From assembly GCF_014334095.1 (NCBI RefSeq), contig NZ_CP060495.1, positions 1,511,001 through 1,575,000 on the forward strand: DNA of 64,000 nucleotides, written 5' to 3'. Position 1 is the first letter of the stretch. Every line of letters starts with the position of its first letter. The stretch comes from Novosphingopyxis iocasae (GTDB taxonomy: Bacteria > Pseudomonadota > Alphaproteobacteria > Sphingomonadales > Sphingomonadaceae). Of this stretch, positions 63,757 to 64,000 are shown in pieces. The position numbers and the translations under genes were made by a program. The notes beneath the pieces are model-generated. The model was not told the DNA's origin and did not search any database. It saw only the letters and a program-made list of their open reading frames with translations.

Positions 63757-64000
63757 TCACCCCTTCCCTTCCAGCACCTCCAGCGCCGCGGCATCGATCC
63801 GGCGCAGCATCGCTTCGAACGCCGCCAGTTCCTCCGCTTCGAACCGGCCGAAGATGGCGCGCTCCATCGCGCGCGCCTGTGCCCCGATTCGCCGGTGCAG
63901 TTCTTTACCCTGATCGGTCAGTACCAGTGCGTGACTGCGCCTGTCCTCCTCACGAACCTGCCGCGCCACTAGCCCGCGGCCTACCAGCACTTTGGCAGCT
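63757..64000 (-). CDS. MarR family regulator (5' end cut by window edge)
   Basis: The C-terminal 80 residues of a winged-helix repressor. The frame is open to the window edge: AKVLVGRGLVARQVREEDRR, then SHALVLTDQGKELHRRIGAQ and a helical end (RRIDAAALEVLEGKG). The VxRxxxxxDRRxxxLxLTxxG pattern is the MarR wing and following strand. It faces the catabolic genes and may regulate them, but its target sequence and inducer are not visible. Confidence 0.85.
   Translation of the reverse strand, partial: AAKVLVGRGLVARQVREEDRRSHALVLTDQGKELHRRIGAQARAMERAIFGRFEAEELAAFEAMLRRIDAAALEVLEGKG

Overview
This is a high-GC chromosomal segment from an alphaproteobacterium, most likely of the order Sphingomonadales. 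Three things support that placement: an aa3-type oxidase operon in the alphaproteobacterial order, a bam locus in which skp runs straight into fabZ with no lpxD or lpxA (sphingomonads carry glycosphingolipids instead of LPS), and short palindromic repeats of a type common in these genomes. No phage, insertion sequence, CRISPR array or defence island is visible. Almost all of the window is housekeeping DNA in tightly packed, often overlapping operons. Species cannot be named from the sequence alone.

Positions 1-9226 (minus strand) carry the cytochrome c oxidase operon ctaC-ctaD-ctaB-(51-aa membrane protein)-ctaG-ctaE-DUF983-SURF1, followed by thrC, a SAM methyltransferase and a truncated folB. 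Positions 9473-14405 (plus) hold pyrE, pdxJ, acpS, lepB, an AI-2E family membrane protein and a glycosyltransferase. Positions 14437-17658 contain a BLUF blue-light sensor (minus) and, on plus, a nitronate monooxygenase-like protein, a small lipoprotein, a YfcG-like GST and an acetyltransferase. Positions 17691-24601 (minus) contain the Kup potassium transporter and a cytochrome c maturation cluster ccmC-D-E-F-G-H-I; ccmA and ccmB are absent here. A leucine-dehydrogenase-family gene and tRNA-His follow.

Positions 26127-29642 (plus) are a 5-oxoprolinase operon (pxpA, pxpB, pxpC) led by an NRAMP-fold transporter that lacks the metal-binding signature. Positions 29726-41412 (minus) are one long information/envelope cluster. 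In transcription order it reads rpsB, tsf, pyrH, frr, uppS, cdsA, dxr, rseP, bamA, skp, fabZ and rpmE. It links translation, isoprenoid and phospholipid precursors and outer-membrane protein assembly. Positions 41738-43466 hold a small membrane ORF and the phosphatidylethanolamine pair psd-pssA.

Positions 43666-50382 (plus) hold icd, a GNAT-nitrilase fusion, a CPA2 antiporter with a TrkA-N domain, dapB, nth and a small HNH-type protein without an obvious start codon. A YihY-family gene follows on minus. Positions 51550-60568 (plus) hold tamA, tamB, a tiny lipoprotein translationally coupled to tamB, and a ZnuD-like TonB-dependent receptor preceded by a 14-bp palindrome resembling a Zur operator. 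Positions 60633-63666 (plus) carry an acyl-CoA dehydrogenase, a 3-hydroxyisobutyryl-CoA hydrolase-like protein and an enoyl-CoA hydratase, together suggesting valine/branched-chain catabolism. The 3' end of a MarR-family gene closes the window.

No wholly new multi-gene system is evident. The most interesting leads are the motif-less NRAMP protein in the pxp operon, the start-less HNH gene after nth, the tamAB-linked lipoprotein and the possible zinc-regulated receptor.
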